64,000 nt of DNA, from NCBI GenBank assembly GCA_902702965.1, contig CACRXP010000230.1:775976-839975 (forward strand). The letters are read 5' to 3'. Of the stretch, positions 10,601 through 21,700 are shown one piece after another. Positions within the stretch are counted from its first letter, which is position 1; the number at the start of each line of letters is the position of its first letter. The stretch is from Spirometra erinaceieuropaei (lineage: Eukaryota; Platyhelminthes; Cestoda; Diphyllobothriidea; Diphyllobothriidae). Position numbers and translations under genes: made by a program. The notes beneath the pieces are model-generated. The model had not been told where the DNA came from. It made no database searches and saw only the letters and a list, made by a program, of their open reading frames with translations.

Positions 10601-13540
10601 TGGATGGGTAGTCGAGGGTTTTTGTCGATTCTTTTCAAATTGGGAGCTGCTGTATGTCCCCATGGCTGCGAAAGGAGTTGACTTTCAGCTCACTCTGATA
10701 GGCTATAGATGACTGACTATCGGAGTTTCTGAGATAAATGAAAATCTCGACGCACACTCAGTGACCATTCTTTTCATCGGATATGGTTATGAAAGACGTG
10801 CTGCCTCCATTCAATGAGGCATACAAGTACCGCGAAGTGATGAGACGTATAATGTCCATTCCTGAGAAACTCAATAACTGTGGGCAAAGGCGCTTCAGCG
10901 AATTGCTTCGTTACTTAGACGACTACGCCGACGAAATTATAGATGGTACTCCCTCTGATTCCTACGACCAGTAGTCACTTTACCCCGTGAAGATAGATGA
11001 AAATGACGAGTACGTCGGAGAGGGTTCAGTGGCTATGTGCTGTGTTATGAGGAGGGAGGGCAATATGTTGTGTCCACAGCTTGGAGCCGGACATGAGCAG
11101 CCCATTTTAGTGCTATGCAATGACAGATTGCTTCCTAACTTTCACATCCGAAATCGACTTCGTGTCAAAGCCCTGGCAATAACGATGTTTGTAATCAGGA
11201 GTCGTTCGTCGAACACTGCTGCTAAACAGGCTGGTGGATCGGCTCCTGGTACACTTATAATTCAGGCATCAATAGGCAGCGGCTGCCCAGCAGTCCATCT
11301 GACCAAGAAGACTGTCTCCAGCCAGTCGTGTATCTTTGTTACTTTAAAAGTAACCGGCGCATCTGACAGGCCGAAAGGCTGCAGTAGGATCGTGACAAAT
11401 AGGTAAAAGTCTCAGGTGTTATATTTCTGCCTGCCGTACGTAATCCCTTCGTACTATTGCTCTGGTTCTCCACTTTGAAATACATGGCATGCCAGTGCCA
11501 TACCTAGGGGCATCTAAATCAAAGCTCACTTAACAATCCCGGCGGCACAGCCAATGGTAAGGAAAGTCAAAAAAAGTTTAATGTGTTTCTGTGCAATGAT
11601 TTGCCGTACTAACAACAACCGGTACGTGTTTCTCTCAGACACAGCCTTCAAAGGACAGCCCGCAGGACTGTGACACAGACATCGCCAAAACGGCAGTACT
11701 GAATGCAATTTCTGTGTGTCAATTATTTTTACGATTTGATTCAGTGAATTTTTTCCAATTTAGTAGTCTTCAAAATAATCGACCGCCGCTGGCACAGCCG
11801 TCATTTGGCCGTTCAATTAACGCGTACAGTAGTGACTAAGTAGGCCAGGAATAGGGTGACAAAGGCAGTTTGGAAGTATTGGCGTAAAGCATGGGTATTG
11901 GTTTGAGCAGATGCAGTATGCGCAGTGGCCAACGTCCCACTATCGCCGCTTCCGGGGTATCCCGAAAAATAGATGCCTCCTCGATATCGGGATAGCGGAC
12001 AAAACCAATATCTACCCGGTATGCATATCTAGAAAAGTAGATATCTAGTCGATATAGGCCTGACATAGTTTGCTACTACCTGCTGGCACCCACCCCGCCA
12101 AGCCCCTTCACAGCCCCCAATATTTCACATCGTGTAATAGACGCATTTACGGTTAAAGGTAATTAACTTTTACAGATCGACAGAAAATCCAAAAAATACT
12201 GCAGATCACGAAGTCTGACGGAGGGAGTCAAAATAAAGAAAATTCGACGGAACATACGACAAAAACTAGCAGGAATCAATACATACACAAGACAACAAGC
12301 GCCTTACCCAAGGAGAGCGGCGCGAACGGGATCTTGGAAATGAGCGCGAGAAAAAACAAGCTTTAAAACACGACTATTATGTCAACAAAAGGAAGCAATG
12401 AATGGAGAGACGCTGGCGTTGTAAGGTTATAATGAATTTTTAGTAATTTTGTTAAAATAGTAATGCCATGCATCGGTTAGTAGATTTGTTGAACCGATGG
12501 AAGGACGCCTAGTGGTTGACATTGATGGTGGCGACTCAGATGTAGCATCTGTCGGGACCCTTAACAGTAGGCGTTGATAGGATTAAGCTCGATTCCTTTC
12601 CTTTTCAATCGATCTTTTTTTGCTTTTGCTTTTGTTTTAGTGGATTATTTACGCATTCTGTTAGATTGCTCTGCATATATTTTGGTTTCATGGGTGTACT
12701 GAATTTGAAATTCGTCATAATTCTACCGCAAACTGTGTTTAGCGCTGTTTGACATGCGAAATGAATAAGTGCCTAAGCGGAAATGAAAAGTCGGTCGGCG
12801 CTAACGACTAGAAACGAACATCAAATGGGACCGCCGGTCGAGGGATGACTATGGAGGAGACGAGCTGACCAAGCAGGTTTTTATTGTGACTTGCTTTTCA
12901 AACAGCCCAATTTACAGTTCCAGACCGTTTTCTAAACGTCTGGTTAACCGATTAACGTCTCATTCGGGTCGGCCAGGGGTTGATAAAGAGCCTTCCTTAA
13001 AAGAGTGGAAGAGTTGCCTACAAAATATCAGAAAATTGTTTGCACTCTCACATGTCCAACTAACCATTCTCGAGGGCTATGGAATGCCAATCATCCGGAG
13101 GACGGCGAGTTTACTTATCAAAACTACATTGCATAGGTTAAGAAGGCTAAGATATACTGTCTGAATAAATAACTGCATTTATCTTGTTTTAAAGATCCGC
13201 GAGAGCTAAAAAGTTAGCAATATAATTCGGCTCAGTCTGTTGGAGTACTTGGCAAGGACTACGACCAGAATTTTGTTGAAAGCTAGTGCTTGCCAGAAAC
13301 ATATGGTTTAGTGGGCGAGGCAAGCGCGAGAGAGGAAAATGAGCGTGTGATCACGCCTAAACAGGGGAGAGGAATCATAAAACTCAGCCAACTGCTTAGG
13401 GCAGAATGCTGACATAACTAGTGCAGCAGCAACTTTTTTTGTCGTTTAGAGCTTCTCCAAGAAAAATTTCCAGGTTAAAAAGATGCATTATAGAGTAAAC
13501 TCCGACAATTCCAACTGTCTAAAATCGCTGAAACTTTTTA
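7679..13540. other. Upstream of MVP: no recognised gene
   Basis: This intergenic stretch begins at the MVP start codon and should contain its promoter and 5' UTR, but I see no convincing TATA box or leader exon. ORFs at 10244-10573, 10783-10974 and 10987-11406 (plus) are open for 60-139 codons but match no family I know and lack clear splice context, so they are left unassigned. Confidence 0.5.
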
Positions 13541-13545
13541 TTTTG

Positions 13546-13640
13546 TATAGGACCCTGCATAGACATTAAAATTATTCCTTCAAGAATAGCCTAAGCGAAA
13601 GCCGGTTAACATGTTAAGCTGAAGAGGTTCGCTACTAAGA
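13546..13640. repeat. Dispersed repeat R3, copy 1
   Basis: Sequence starting AGGACCCTG and running through TTCAAGAATAGCCTAA to a GTTAAGCTGAAGAGG block. It recurs in the same orientation near 15757-15850 with moderate identity, judged by eye. The family is unknown; it lies 330 bp upstream of an endonuclease relic. Confidence 0.5.
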
Positions 13641-13969
13641 GGCCAGTGGTTTTATATTGTACCCAATTCTTACTACTGCTTGCCCCTCCCAGCCGACTGT
13701 ATTTTCCTTCCAGCCTCCGCCTTTTCCAAACTAGCTAGTAACAAGCCTATCCCTGTACTAACTCACTTAGTATTGTGATGTTTGAAACAGATATCCCTAC
13801 ATTTTAGTCTTATCACAGCCTTTTTGCCGACTCTTCATATACCAATAGCTCTGGGCTCGTTGGTACTTGTTACTCATGCAATAGTCGCTTATAGCCTAAC
13901 TAAATACCTCCTTTTTTAAACGACGTTGACAATAGCCATGCTGGTCGAAGCATCTTAAATATTATCTTA

Positions 13970-14910
13970 TTAAATTCCAGGTCTGCTATCAACAAAATTC
14001 CCTTGGTAAGGGTCATTTCTCTCGAAATAACGTTCGATATCATGTGCGTGACCGAATTCTGGACCCATCATCTAATTTCTGACTCTTCTCTTTTTATATA
14101 TGGCTTCTATTTCTACCGTCAGAACCGCATAAATATGTATGAGGGCGTATGTCCTCCTTATAATAGGTCCGCCCTAAAGTAGAATCCTGGTAATCTGAAT
14201 GTCCTCTCATTTACTGCAAATTTCCGTTTTCTACTAATTCTTCTTTCGCTACAAAGGAAGGTTTTTCTTGGCTATATCTGCAATCCTCATAAGTTTTTAG
14301 CTACGGATAATGTAGCACTCTGTGAAATCATTAAATTAATTTTGGAATCTGCATCGATGTTGGAAAAATCGTTGGCGGCTTAAACTTTCTTGAAATTCAT
14401 TCGCTTTTTAGTAATAGTCCACCTAGATTCCAGCCCTTCCACGATATTACCAATTTTTCTGATTGATCTCAGATTGTATGCCCTCCAACAAAAGATAATC
14501 ACATTGTAAATCTGGTTTTTACTAATGACATTGCTCCCATTTTCATTGATTTCAAAAGGACCTTTTGATGGTTACCATGCATTATTTCACTGTTGCCTAC
14601 CGCTTGCCTTTTCAATAAACAGCAGTACGGTTCTGACCTACCTAAATTGCAACTGTGTAGACAATGACTTAATAAATAACTATACTAGATCATTGGGTTG
14701 GTGTGACTTTCTCTCCTGTAATGATGCAACAGCCCTTTGTGACGTCATGTCGGATGTTTCCAAAGACATCTAAGAATTTTTGTCTCGTAGATGTCTCAAG
14801 TCAAACTGCTCGCATTTCCTTGTTGCTCGCTTTCTTTCTAGCAGACTGAGAGGGTTGAGTAGTCAGCTGCGCAACGTTTCCACTTGTTCTTTCTCCATAC
14901 ATCTATGAAT
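13970..14910 (+). mobile_element. CR1/Jockey-like LINE, endonuclease-domain relic
   Basis: Conceptual translation in one main frame, with stops, resembles the APE-type endonuclease of CR1/Jockey non-LTR elements. It opens with an LNSRSAINK block (family NARSI.NK) and continues with DIMCVTEFW (the catalytic Glu block, family DI..ITETW, near 14035-14061), then YGFYFYRQNR and GVCPPY. A later block, SINSSTVLTYLNCNCVDND, is followed by DLINNYTRSLGW, as in the family. In-frame stops near 14180, 14382 and 14505 show it is dead. The reverse transcriptase part does not follow directly. Assignment to CR1 rather than a related clade is inference. Confidence 0.75.
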
Positions 14911-15149
14911 CATGGGGATGTTTGAAACGGCTTCCAAGATGTGTCATGTGGGCGACTGGCAGAGGGGATCACTTGCCTTTAATAATCCGGACACCAGTGA
15001 CGTACTTCAAGACATGACCTCGGTTCGCTACACTTCCTTCTTTGCATTTAATATTTTTTTGGCGGAAGTCAGAAATTGGCAAGGTACACTCTCGCTAATG
15101 ACCTTAACTGTGTTTATTCATATTCTGAGGTAAACTGAAATATTTTCGT

Positions 15150-17860
15150 TCCCAAAATTAACTATGGTCCAGTAAGCTTGTGAAAATGGGGTTCGACATG
15201 CTAGATGAAGTTTCCTTCGACCAATCGTAATTTCATGTGATAAGGTCCTGCCAAGGTTGTCGGGCCTAAACCCCCCCCCCCACCCAAGAAAACCCACTCC
15301 CAGAATCTTCCGTCATAGGGGACCCAAGCCTAAGTTATAAAAGTAAACTTACCCTGTCACCTCTTGCAGATCGAGCCCCTACAAAGGCTGTTCAGTTAAT
15401 TTTTCCTCCCAGAAATGGAGCGGAGACTTTAACAAACGTTTGTTGTTCTCGTCTTTAAATATTGCTATTTTTTCCTTAAGCCAATAAAGGCCTGCAATCG
15501 TAGCAAAAGCGAGAATGTTCAGCGTGCTTCCACTTGAAAACTTTTTTCTCAAGCTGAATCCGGTATTTCATACACTAAGAGATGTCAGTTGACGAACATT
15601 AAGTTTTTATGGATTGGAAGGCTTGAAGTTGACCTTTGCTCCCTGTGTCGCACTAACTCTAACTCCAATCTTCCGCACACTGACGCTCTCATTACGGCAG
15701 ACCAGTATTATGTTATGCGTAATTCCATCTGTTGATTCCATGGTGATTATTTGGTACAGGACCCTGTGTTGATATTATTCAAGAATGGCTTGAACACAAG
15801 TCAATTAAGATGTTAGGCTTAAAAGGCCCGCTTATAGGAGGATAGCGCTTTGGGGTACATTGGAGTTCTGAGACTTAATACAAAAAGAAATTTCATGATT
15901 AAACGAGCCTACTCGTACATCAATCTTTGTTTTACACTTTGATTATTCTTCACTTCGGTGGTATCACCAGTGCAGTAAGTCGGCATTAATTTCGACAAGA
16001 TGGCTTGCCTAGTTAGGGTACTTGGTACATGTGGGCTCCTTCATAGCTTTTCGTACACACGACCCAGTCTGTGGCAAAAATCTTAATAACGAGCGTTATC
16101 ATACATTGTAAATACGCCGTCTTTGCAAAAGAATCACATATTTCGAATTAACAGTGTTAAAAGTCGATGTCAATCAGAACCTGTCGGGAATACCTAGATT
16201 TCTAAAAAGTTTCGTCCGACTTCATTAAAATGCGCATGAACACGTCCTTGCCCTTCTCGTCATCGATTGCGCCCACATCGCTTCCTTGGCACATGACTGT
16301 TCCATTTCCGCAAGAAATAGTTCTACTTAGTCTTTTTTGAGATAGATTGGACAGAATCGTACTCAACTTGTACGGGGCGCTACAAGCACATGTGGTATTT
16401 CAGGAAGGATAACTTATGGAGCACAGTACATTTTATCATTGACGATTCATGCTTTGCTTTCCTGTCATGTTTGCAGTGTGAGAAAGCAGTCGAGAACGCA
16501 TACAGTTCGTGGTATTACCCAGTTCCAGCACTATTTGTAACATTGCCGGGACGGAAACTGAAGCTGATGAAGACACTTAAGTATTAGCCGTCCGGTACAT
16601 CCATGGGCCAATCTGGCGTTGCGCATTGACTCACAACTGATTAACCACACTGCTCATGGTGTCAATGAGTGCCTGTATAACTCGCAAGCCCATATCACCT
16701 TTGATTCTTAGTACAGACGATATGACAACTAGAACAATGCATATAAGGTTCGAACTCGACTCCGCAAACTGGGTCCTCCCGAATACGAACGTTAAGCCAA
16801 CTTTATCCTCCACAATAACCCACGAGTAATTACTTTCAAGGATAATGCGGGACTTCGCTCCAGTGCCTCCAGATTTCTAAACAGGAATCCGATATTCATA
16901 TCACGTAAACGAGCGTCTTTGGCACTGTTTTTCACCTAAGTTCAGGTTAAATGCCTCATATTCATCTGCGACCTCCAGTCTCCAATGAAAGCTGACATCT
17001 AGACACTTCCTCGTCCAACGCGCAACTGAATGATTCAGTTGCACTCCAAGGACTGGCTGATTAAGGACAACGCTGATCAAATAAGAGTGCAACTACACCA
17101 TCACCCAGAATACTCCTACAACCTTTTTAGTCCGTAGAACCGTGCTAGCCATACTGCATTTCGCCAGACGGCCCAAACAATTTCAAGAAACGAGATCACC
17201 GTCATCCCTTTGTCAGTCCTCTGGCTCACGGCATTTCCATCGGAGTCGCACTCGTCAACATGGACCCATAGACTATAGTCAAGTGTAGCGCCGCGTTGCG
17301 TTCTGCCGCTCAATGTCAGCCTGTGGAACCAACCCTGCATCTTCTACTTCCAGTTCCAACCGACGTTGCCGCTTGAAGTGCAAGTCCAAATCCAAGTCTA
17401 TCAACACTTTGCTGAGTCTCTTGGCCCCTTTTCGTCTATATGTAACTAACCGGAGAAAGTCTGTTGACGTTCTGCATAATGGTCATGCAGTCTGCTATAG
17501 TTTGCCCCTGCATCTGAAATTACCGTAATCTACATGAGTTTCTCAAAGTACCTAGACACTTATGAAATGTGGCAGACTACCAAATAAGCCACCAGCATAT
17601 GCGGTGGCCTCGCAACGTTGTGTATCTTTTGACGGCACTATCATTATCATTATCTGCTACGTCACCTGGTCTTATCTCGATTGGACTCGAATGCACCTAA
17701 CTACCTTGTATTGTCGAATTGCCGATCCGTGGTGTTTGCAGTAAAGTGGGGCTTCCTGTCGTGCCTTCAGATCCCGCAAAAGACATCCCTTAACGGCTCA
17801 CTTCAGTGTGCAAAGACGGTCTGAGTTGTTGCACATAAGGCAAATCATGCCGCGCTTGTG
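15150..17860. other. Intergenic, nothing recognised apart from R3 copy 2
   Basis: Mostly AT-rich with short unconvincing ORFs on both strands. A C10 run lies near 15271. The last kilobase may contain the decayed gag/protease part of the Gypsy-like relic that follows, but no motif supports this. Confidence 0.4.
15757..15850. repeat. Dispersed repeat R3, copy 2
   Basis: Same motif order as the copy at 13546-13640: AGGACCCTG, ATTATTCAAGAATGGCTT, then AAGATGTTAGGCTTAAAAGG. The two copies flank the LINE endonuclease relic, so they may be parts of one decayed element. Confidence 0.45.
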
Positions 17861-17865
17861 TCAGC

Positions 17866-18520
17866 AAATCTTCCTTTCAAAGAGACCAGTCCCGCATGCG
17901 ACGTTGTCACTGGCCGATGCTTAAATAAGGCGTTTGGATAAATCTGGGTTCCGGTGACCATGACCTTCTCCAATCGGACGGCTCAAATCGTTGTGCTTAT
18001 GAAGTCGAATGGCTCGATTCATATTTCTGCTGACTTCTCCGCCGGTCTCACTGCCGCGCCAAAGCCGAACTACTACCCGCTGCATATCCCTGTTGTTCTG
18101 TACACTTTACTGAATGTTGGCACTTGTTTTGCGAAGTTGGACATGAGTGAAGCGTACTAACAGACCGTAGTCGTTGAAAAATCGCGCGAAATACTGACGA
18201 TCAACGCCGACCGCAGTTACCTGCAATACACTGTGCTGCTGTTTGTTGTCAAGCCCGCCCTAGCGCTGTCTCAAAAAACGAGGACAGCAATGCTGTTCAG
18301 TATTCTGGGCACAGCGGAGTATATTGGTACTATTATCACCATTGTATTACACACCGGCCGAACTCCAAAAGCTTGTGCGCGCAGAACTTGAGTGCGCGCA
18401 GGTGCTCTTCGTTTAAAAGATAACGAATACCAGTGTTTCCTCGTACTAGTCAAATACCTTGCGCTCCTCTTTGACGCTAATGTTTGCCACCCACATCCTG
18501 AAAACATTCATGCTGTCCAA
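17866..18520 (+). mobile_element. Ty3/Gypsy-like reverse transcriptase relic
   Basis: Three frames carry, in order, the blocks expected of a Gypsy-type pol: KRPVPHATLSL before the RT, then KSNGSIHISADFSAGL, YYPLHIPVVLYTLLN and CFAKLDMSEAY (RT motif A region, 18040-18160). Next come ILTINADRSYLQYT and the degraded LLFVVKPALAL, then KYLALLFDANVCHPHPENIHA (18450-18515). Stops and frameshifts interrupt every block. No LTRs, protease, RNase H or integrase were recognised. The similarity is closest to what I recall of trematode CsRn1-type elements; the clade is inference. Confidence 0.78.
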
Positions 18521-19839
18521 TTGATGCTTACATTCGTATGAATTTCTGGTCCCGCTCTAACGTATGTAGCAGAAGAATGCCCCCAGATGCATGTCTCCCA
18601 ATTAGTCAAGAGGCTTCGTCCAGCGAAATTCGATACTTAGTTCGGTACTGCTGCTCACGCAAGGCAATCTTCTATTCGCAATGGTGTCCAGACCTAACAT
18701 AATGTGGATGACCGACACGGGCATTGAACTGGTGCATGGAAGAGGGAAAAACGAGGTGTCGACTTTGGGAACATCGTCCTCATGGCACTTCGGCATCCTC
18801 TTCACTAGAAAGACTCTGACCTGCTTTGAAAGCATCAAGACGTTCTTATAATCGTAACTTGGAAGACTGCCGGCTGGCAGGATTACACGGTCTTCTCGGG
18901 ACGGCAATCCCGGCCACAACAATCCCTTATTTATATATTTTATTAAGTGCTCCCAAAATATGGGTGTCAGCCGGCTGCTTTTTGTTTGTTTGGACGCCTG
19001 ATTATCGTGCGCGGACCAGATGGGGTGTGGTACGAGAAGACTGGTTGTTCAATTTCGTCAATCACTGCACCCGATCCCGCCCCAGTCCGTTCCACTCAGT
19101 TTTGCCAGGGGTCAGATTGGAGGGGAGGATGGAGTGCCGTGGTCGCCGAGCAAGTGTGCCATCGCTGCGGACTAATTCAGACGCAGGTCATTCTCACGCA
19201 TCTGTCGAGCTGCGGGACACACAGTGAACATTGGCGTTCGCGACAGCCAAACTGACATGCGCCAGACAGTGACGCAAGGTCGCAGTATACGATGGGAGTG
19301 AGATCACTTTATCTTTCTCATAGTGAAAAACTCTTTCGTCCATCTGACAGAGGAAGTATTTGGAAGAGTACGGAGCACTGATGAGTCTGCAGGTGAAAAA
19401 TCGACTCCAGCCACCGCAAAAACAGTTAGGAGAGGTGGTCGAAACCAGACAAGACAAGCTCTCCAATACACTTATACCCCAATAGAACAGAATAAACATG
19501 GAGGTGTCGGGCCTAGTCACGTCAAATTGTTAGATAGTAGCACAATTCCACAACAACGCTCCAAAACGTAACATAGCATGTTCACGAAGCAATATATGCA
19601 TAACCTAACACGTCAGTGGATGCATGAATCTGAGGGGTACTGGCAGGTCCCTTAATGAACATATTCACGAATGGTTGAGATCCTCAATACAATTATATGC
19701 AATCAGTAAAAGCTTCAGTCATTTGTAAGGTCTAGGAATACACTTAACCTCAAACGTGCAATGGTGCGTTGCATGGGAGATTAAATCAGAAATTAAAGTT
19801 CCAGGCTGGCCGTACGTAGTTTTGCGGTGGAATTCGTCG
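18521..19839. other. Intergenic, one dispersed repeat, otherwise nothing recognised
   Basis: May contain more of the Gypsy-like relic after 18520, but no motif is readable. The R2 repeat copy near 19000-19130 is listed separately. Confidence 0.4.
19000..19130 (+). repeat. Dispersed repeat R2, copy 1
   Basis: Contains the R2 core: a GACCAG block, an AGACTGGTTGTTCAATTTCGT-like block and CACTGCACCCGATCC. Related sequence is at 29700-29830 (minus), 58150-58260 and 58440-58620 (plus). The family is unidentified; it may be the non-coding part of a LINE or SINE. Confidence 0.5.
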
Positions 19840-20671
19840 GTAATTATAAATCAAACAATCCAAATGCCTGTTGAGTACAAACATCATATCAGGTCCCATT
19901 ATTTCACTTGGCGGTGACTTCTATGTTCGAATTATTCGCTGAAAGAAAAAAACTCCCGTAAGTCTAGGCTCACACATTCACGCTTGACCAAACACGGATA
20001 ACCGCGTAAGAGACTCATGTTTGGGAACTCAAAGTAATCTCCTGTTTGAAGCATGCAATCCTGCCCGCGGATAGTGCGGAATGTCCACAGCAGGTTGCAT
20101 CCCCTTTTTCCTTAGGATAGAGGGAACAAATTCAGTTTTGTCAGTCCGTCGGGATATGATAGAATCCTGAAATCGCCCACCACTTTTGTCGCCTGTAATT
20201 GCACGCTCTCCATAAGCCACTGTCTTTCCTTATCCAAGGCATCCATGTTGGAATTCAATATTTCAGGTGCAGTCTAACGAACGTGTCTAAGACCTCCCGA
20301 AGGGTTTGGGAGAATAGACCAAGATAGCACGCCAAATCCAGTGCACGGTGCTCGTTTTCCTTTGGTTGACTCTTGCAACAATCGGAGGGAAGCATTTTCG
20401 AAGTTGTCCAGCTTTCTAGGTTTTCGGATGTAACCATGTCTTTTAGTGGGATCCCCATTTATACAAGCGTGGGTATTTTGAGAAAAGTCTACGACTAAGA
20501 CGTCTCCGCGTAAGATTACGTCAGAAACCACTTGATGAACCACACAGCCGCCTTATCAACGGTTCCTTGGAATTTGTCCGCGTCTTCAGCACTGCTTACG
20601 GTTTTCCAGATTTTTACATAATCTGTGGACATGATGACATCGCCGTTAAGATATTCTGTACAGTTGTTTAT

Positions 20672-20677
20672 ATGGAT
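20672..20677. repeat. Target-site duplication, copy at insert 3' end
   Basis: ATGGAT on the plus strand, identical to 21322-21327. It brackets the insertion within the RT relic. Confidence 0.65.
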
Positions 20678-21321
20678 AGATAGATAGATAATTTTTATTA
20701 AAGACCCGTCGGGGTCCCATCAAAGCAAGTTAAAATAAATTTGCATGCGAGTTTTAGACGAGGTAGGCCGAATCTTTACAAAATGCAATTCATAGTTTCT
20801 GAATTAGAAGTCCATTGAGAAACATGATGATTGAGGGGTGAAAAAAACTCCTTGGAAAAAGTTAAAAATGATTGGATTAATTTTACAGGAGAAAAAAACC
20901 CCTCTTTAAAAATAATAACAAAAAAAACCGAGCAGGACTGGCCTGTAGGTGGCGGTATATAACGGAATGTTTTCGGTCATCGTCAGGGTATCAATAAATG
21001 TCCGCCTTGATGGGTACGAATGTGGGTCAGACAGGACTGGCTTGCAAATGGCATTGTATACGGGATTCACAATTGAAATCGTCTGGGCTGGATTGGTACG
21101 CCGCGTCAAAGAGGCCAGACGAGAGGAACCGAGATGCGATCGGCCACAGCACGCTTCGAGCTCAGCCGAGCAGTGAGGAAGGGAGGTACGACCGAACTAC
21201 TAGTAAACAGTGAAGACTGAGGGTTCCGCCGGGAGTGTCGACAGACCGCATGAGGTCGGAATGCGGGAGATGACATCAAAAACCGCGAAAATTGTCGCTA
21301 TGGGGGGGGGGGAGGATAGCG
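20678..21321 (-). mobile_element. 644-bp retroposon-like insertion with (ATCT)n tail
   Basis: Interrupts the LINE RT relic. On the minus strand it starts CGCTATCC and a C-rich run, and ends GGACCCCGACGGGTCTTTAATAAAAATT followed by about four ATCT units. The 6-bp ATCCAT occurs at both edges (plus-strand ATGGAT at 21322-21327 and 20672-20677), and removing the insert with one copy rejoins the RT frame exactly. The A-rich 3' end with a microsatellite tail suggests a SINE or a 5'-truncated LINE. No RT of its own is seen. (Motif given in positions: tail at 20678-20730.). Confidence 0.75.
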
Positions 21322-21327
21322 ATGGAT
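21322..21327. repeat. Target-site duplication, copy at insert 5' end
   Basis: ATGGAT on the plus strand, identical to 20672-20677. Confidence 0.65.
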
Positions 21328-21700
21328 GAGGAGGAGAAGACATACTACAATCGAACCCTGTGGGATACCGCCTTCTACTGGTCCCCATTTACTTACTTCA
21401 TTTGAAAATAGTGCCCTAGACTTCATACAGTCAAATTTTTTGTAGGATTTGTCGATGAGGCATGCTATCAAGCGTTTTTCTAAAGTCGAAGAAGATGGCT
21501 TTCACTGGACGACCTTGAACTATAGCTTTTGTCTACCTTTCCGAATAGTATGGACTACTCGTAAGGCATGGGCGACCACAACGAAATCCTTGGTGGACTG
21601 CACAGAATAGTTTCCTTTGCCCCAGATACATCAGTAAATGCCTCTTCGTAAGTCGTTTCACATCCCTCTACAAAACGCAGGTTAAACTAGTGTGACTGTA

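Larger units (their letters stand above)
19840..21700 (-). mobile_element. CR1-like LINE reverse transcriptase relic, split by an insertion
   Basis: Read on the minus strand, 21700-21328 gives an RT with VKAIFFDFRK..DSMPH (motif A) and GGIPQGS (motif B). After a 644-bp insertion, 20671-19840 resumes with INNCTEYLNGD and STDYVKIW (a decayed ADD motif C). The C-terminal RT region follows: GIPLKDMVTSENLESWTT, FVRLHLKY, LSYPDGLTKLNLFPLS and FPNMSLLRGYPC. Frameshifts and stops occur throughout. The block order is that of CR1-like elements; the exact clade is inferred. It may come from the same family as the endonuclease relic at 13970-14910, which is on the other strand. Confidence 0.82.

Noticed and set aside
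10244..11406. Series of plus-strand ORFs of 63-139 codons
   Set aside because: No recognisable domain, no consistent splice sites joining them and no start context; kept only as unassigned.
11940..12066. Cluster of ATATC/GATAT palindromic words resembling a MITE
   Set aside because: No paired terminal repeats or target duplication could be found; composition may explain it.
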